A program made the translations under genes and the position numbers. DNA of 18,018 bases from Anaerolineae bacterium (GTDB lineage: Bacteria; Chloroflexota; Anaerolineae; Anaerolineales; UBA11858): contig RFKO01000246.1 in NCBI GenBank assembly GCA_003694235.1, positions 1-18,018 on the forward strand, written 5' to 3'. Below, in pieces: positions 16,028 to 18,018 of this stretch. Below the pieces are notes generated by a model that had not been told where the DNA came from, ran no database searches, and saw only the letters and a list, made by a program, of their open reading frames with translations. Positions within the stretch are counted from its first letter, which is position 1; the number at the start of each line of letters is the position of its first letter.

Positions 16028-16660
16028 CTATCCCAAGTGTTCCACAATCGCATCCAGCGCCTGCAGAGGCAGGATCACCTTGTCGTAGGCCAACAGGTCG
16101 CGGATATTGAGGTAATTGACATGCAGCGTCTTGGCGTAAGGCAGATTGCGCGCCGAAAGCTCCACGCGTCGATAATTCTCGTCTTTCTGCGGCGGGAGCA
16201 GGATCAAGGCGCTGGCATCGCCAGCCAGTTTCTGCAACACTTCCGCCATGCGGCGCGTCTTCGGCTCCTCGAAGGCAAGTTCCTTCACCACCACGATGCC
16301 ATCCTCCGCCGCCTTGGCGGAGAGCGCAGAGCGCAAAGCAGCGCGGCGCATCTTCAGCGGCATCTTTTTGGTGTAATCGCGCGGCCGCGGGGTGTGCACC
16401 TTGCCACCGCCCACCCAGACGGGAGAACGCGTGCTCCCCTGGCGCGCCCGGCCAGTACCCTTCTGCCGCCAGGGCTTGCGCCCGCCGCCGGAGACCTCGC
16501 TGCGCGTCTTGGTCTTGTGCGTCCCCAGGCGGGCGTTCGCCATCTGACGAACATACGCCTGGTGCATCAAATCAACGTTAATCGGGGCCTCGAAAATGGA
16601 TGCCGGCAGTTCAACCGTATCCACCTTGCGCCCCTGCATGCTGACAACTTTCACTTCCAT
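16028..16660 (-). CDS. rplD: 50S ribosomal protein L4
   Basis: The 210-residue protein has a long basic loop that reaches the constriction of the exit tunnel; this is visible at about 47-90 ([29 protein letters not shown] then [18 protein letters not shown]). Helical segments [17 protein letters not shown] and a Rossmann-like C-terminal region ([41 protein letters not shown]) follow. In E. coli L4 represses the S10 operon; no such site was recognised here. The ATG at 16660 fits the family N-terminus and has GGAG upstream; the longer frame to 16711 is the end of rplC in another frame. Confidence 0.97.
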   Translation of the reverse strand: MEVKVVSMQGRKVDTVELPASIFEAPINVDLMHQAYVRQMANARLGTHKTKTRSEVSGGGRKPWRQKGTGRARQGSTRSPVWVGGGKVHTPRPRDYTKKMPLKMRRAALRSALSAKAAEDGIVVVKELAFEEPKTRRMAEVLQKLAGDASALILLPPQKDENYRRVELSARNLPYAKTLHVNYLNIRDLLAYDKVILPLQALDAIVEHLG

Positions 16661-16679
16661 GATCGCTTCGCTCCAACCA

Positions 16680-17309
16680 CTACTGCTTACGCGCTTCCTT
16701 GACCAGCACAAGGCCGCCTTTCGGCCCTGGCACGGCGCCGCGCACGCCGATCAGGTTGCGCTCGGCATCCACCAGCACCACCTCAAGGTTTTGTGCCGTC
16801 ACGCGGTGCGTGCCCATGTGCCCGGCCATGCGCTTGCCGGGGAAGACACGCGCTGTCCCGGAGGTCGCGCCAATCGAGCCAGGGGCGCGATGACGGTCGG
16901 ACTGACCATGCGTCTTCGGGCCACCGCCAAAGCCATAGCGCTTGACCGCACCGGCAAAGCCCCGGCCCTTGGCGTGACCCACAACGTCCACATGATCACC
17001 AACTTCGAAGACATCTACCGTCAGCTTATCGCCCTCTTTGACCTCTACGTTCTTGGCGCGGAACTCGCGCAGGAAACGCAGCGGGGGCAGATTATGCTTC
17101 TTGAGATGCCCCAGTTGACCACCGGTCAGGCGACGAGGTTTTGATTCGCCAAAACCCAGCTGCACCGCCGAATAGCCATCTCGCTCCTCGGTTCGCACCT
17201 GGGTAACATAGCAAGGCCCAGCTTCGATGACGGTCACCGGAATAGCCGCGCCGTTCTCATCGAAAATCTGGGTCATGCCGATTTTCTTTCCGATCAGCCC
17301 TTTAAACAT
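16680..17309 (-). CDS. rplC: 50S ribosomal protein L3
   Basis: The 209-residue protein starts 50S assembly and reaches the peptidyl-transferase centre. It starts MFKGLIGKKIGMTQIFDENG, and has GHAKGRGFAGAVKRYGF and GGGPKTHGQSDRHRAPGSIGATSGTARVFPGKRMAGHMG (128-166), the family signature. The position of the methylated glutamine of E. coli L3 is occupied by alanine, as in many bacteria. The frame is open to 17357, but the ATG at 17309 has AAGGAG about 9 bases upstream and the correct N-terminus. It is preceded by an unusually long 309-base gap after rpsJ. Confidence 0.98.
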   Translation of the reverse strand: MFKGLIGKKIGMTQIFDENGAAIPVTVIEAGPCYVTQVRTEERDGYSAVQLGFGESKPRRLTGGQLGHLKKHNLPPLRFLREFRAKNVEVKEGDKLTVDVFEVGDHVDVVGHAKGRGFAGAVKRYGFGGGPKTHGQSDRHRAPGSIGATSGTARVFPGKRMAGHMGTHRVTAQNLEVVLVDAERNLIGVRGAVPGPKGGLVLVKEARKQ

Positions 17310-17618
17310 CTCGATTGTTCTCCTTCGTTTTTTCATTGTCGCCGGATGCGAACACACCGGCGCAACAGATAGGGACTGTCAGCCTGGGCTCGGCTGCATC
17401 ATCCCTGCCGGCGCAGTTAGGCGCTCTGACGCAAAGTCGAAATCGCGGTTTGCGCCAGGAACGCCTCTTACGCCGGTTTGGTTCATTGGTGCATCAGTTC
17501 ATCAGTGCATTCGTTTCAATGCTCCAACGCAACGCTTTGATGGCCTCTTCAGTTCAGGGCAAGGCTCAGCGCGACGTCGACGAGCCAATGCAACTAATGC
17601 AACTGATGAACCAATGCA
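17310..17618 (-). promoter_or_regulatory. 309-base spacer between rpsJ and rplC with predicted RNA hairpins
   Basis: This is the only gap over 300 bases and holds no gene I can support. In the transcript, bases 17458-17449 can pair with 17435-17426 as a continuous 10-bp stem with a 13-base loop; one pair is G-U, which would be an A-C mismatch on the other strand, so the fold favours the sense RNA. CTGC/GCAG (17405-17416) and GCCGG/CCGGC (17341-17345 with 17357-17361) give smaller hairpins. The rpsJ-proximal part is the octamer array. The AAGGAG of rplC lies at its end. No convincing promoter was found. A leader controlling rplC onwards is possible but unproven. Confidence 0.4.
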
Positions 17619-17619
17619 C
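17480..17619. repeat. Octamer repeat array with inverted arms downstream of rpsJ
   Basis: On the plus strand CAT recurs exactly every 8 bases at 17484, 17492, 17500 and 17508 (units GGTTCATT, GGTGCATC, AGTTCATC, AGTGCATT), followed by a decayed CGTTTCAA. About 66 bases on, ATG recurs at 17588, 17597, 17606 and 17614 (units such as CTAATGCAA, CTGATGAA, CCAATGCAC), the reverse-complement type with two 9-base steps. The right-hand arm ends on the rpsJ stop codon. The arms could pair across the 66-base centre in the transcript. Confidence 0.75.
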
Positions 17620-17927
17620 TAAATCTTGATCTCGATATCCACACCCGCGGGCAGATTGAGGCGCATCAACATGTCAATCGTCTTAGAATCCGGTTCCAGC
17701 ACATAAATCAGGCGATTGTGGGTGCGGATCTCAAAATGCTCATGCGAGTCCTTGTCAATAAAGGTCGAACGACGAACGGTAAAACGCTCAATCTTCGTCG
17801 GCAAGGGTACGGGGCCAACCACCCGCGCGCCGGTGCGCTCGGCCGTGTCCACAATGCGCTTGGCCGATTGGTCCAGCACACGGTGATCATATGCCTTCAG
17901 GCGAATGCGAATCCTCTGACCAGCCAT
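17619..17927 (-). CDS. rpsJ: 30S ribosomal protein S10
   Basis: The 102-residue protein is in the 30S head and, in many bacteria, also partners NusB in antitermination. It starts [34 protein letters not shown], followed by [39 protein letters not shown] (38-76), and ends [16 protein letters not shown], all standard. AGGAAG lies before the ATG at 17927, only 7 bases after tuf, so the str and S10 clusters are joined here. A repeat array abuts its stop codon. Confidence 0.98.
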   Translation of the reverse strand: MAGQRIRIRLKAYDHRVLDQSAKRIVDTAERTGARVVGPVPLPTKIERFTVRRSTFIDKDSHEHFEIRTHNRLIYVLEPDSKTIDMLMRLNLPAGVDIEIKI

Positions 17928-17934
17928 AATCTTC

Positions 17935-18018
17935 CTACTCGATGATCTCGGTGACCACGCCAGCGCCCACCGTCAGGCCGCCTTCGCGAATGGCGAAGTT
18001 CTGCCCCTGCTCCAGCGC
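17935..18018 (-). CDS. tuf: Elongation factor Tu, C-terminal end (5' part outside window)
   Basis: Only the last 27 codons and the stop are present. The peptide ends [21 protein letters not shown], which is the very conserved closing strand of EF-Tu domain 3. The position normally reading GGRTVGAG has leucine instead of arginine. Placement just before rpsJ is the usual str-S10 junction. EF-Tu carries aminoacyl-tRNA to the ribosome. The identification is firm although the fragment is short, because this tail is hardly shared by other proteins. Confidence 0.93.
   Translation of the reverse strand, partial: ALEQGQNFAIREGGLTVGAGVVTEIIE

Noticed and set aside
15752..16702. 316-codon plus-strand open frame
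   Set aside because: It is antisense to rplW and rplD, which are certain, and shows no family motifs.
17480..17619. Possible CRISPR or attachment-site reading of the repeated words
   Set aside because: The units are only 8-9 bases with no spacers between them, and there is no cas gene, integrase or tRNA nearby.

Overview
The window is almost entirely one long ribosomal-protein supercluster read on the minus strand. In transcription order (right to left) it runs: tuf (3' end) - rpsJ - rplC - rplD - rplW - rplB - rpsS - rplV - rpsC - rplP - rpmC - rpsQ - rplN - rplX - rplE - rpsN - rpsH - rplF - rplR - rpsE - rpmD - rplO - secY - adk - map - rpmJ - rpsM - rpsK - rpsD - rpoA - rplQ - truA - rplM - rpsI, and then, past a hairpin terminator, the 5' part of a MazG/YabN-type gene. 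This is the merged str/S10/spc/alpha order. I see no gene on the plus strand; the long plus-strand open frames are GC-rich shadows of these genes.

The DNA is GC-rich. The gene order (adk and map after secY, truA-rplM-rpsI after rplQ), the zinc-binding (Cys-containing) forms of S14, L36, S4 and L24, and the protein sequences fit an environmental Chloroflexota bacterium, probably Anaerolineae. That placement is an inference from general resemblance, not from a search.

Region by region: 1-680 holds the start of a tetrapyrrole-methylase/MazG protein and the terminator of the cluster. 682-2307 holds rpsI, rplM and the tRNA pseudouridine synthase truA. 2368-5538 is the alpha-type block (L17, RNA polymerase alpha, S4, S11, S13, L36). 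5617-8399 carries methionine aminopeptidase, adenylate kinase and SecY. 8449-12511 is the spc-type block and 12508-17927 the S10-type block. Most genes are separated by 2-20 bases or overlap by ATGA, so they are probably co-transcribed and translationally coupled. The products make both ribosomal subunits, part of RNA polymerase, the protein-export channel, and enzymes for N-terminal Met removal and AMP/ADP balance. infA, which often sits between map and rpmJ, is not there.

The coding content is conventional. The unexplained structure is in the spacers. Four of the few real gaps (597-661, 2316-2364, 14783-14873, 17480-17619) each hold short words of 7, 8 or 9 bases repeated in strict phase and then repeated again in the opposite orientation, so that each gap can fold as a hairpin. 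The word differs from gap to gap, but the architecture is the same. One array contains the Shine-Dalgarno sequence of rpsS, one lies against the start of truA, and one looks like the cluster terminator. This is the part of the window most worth a second look.
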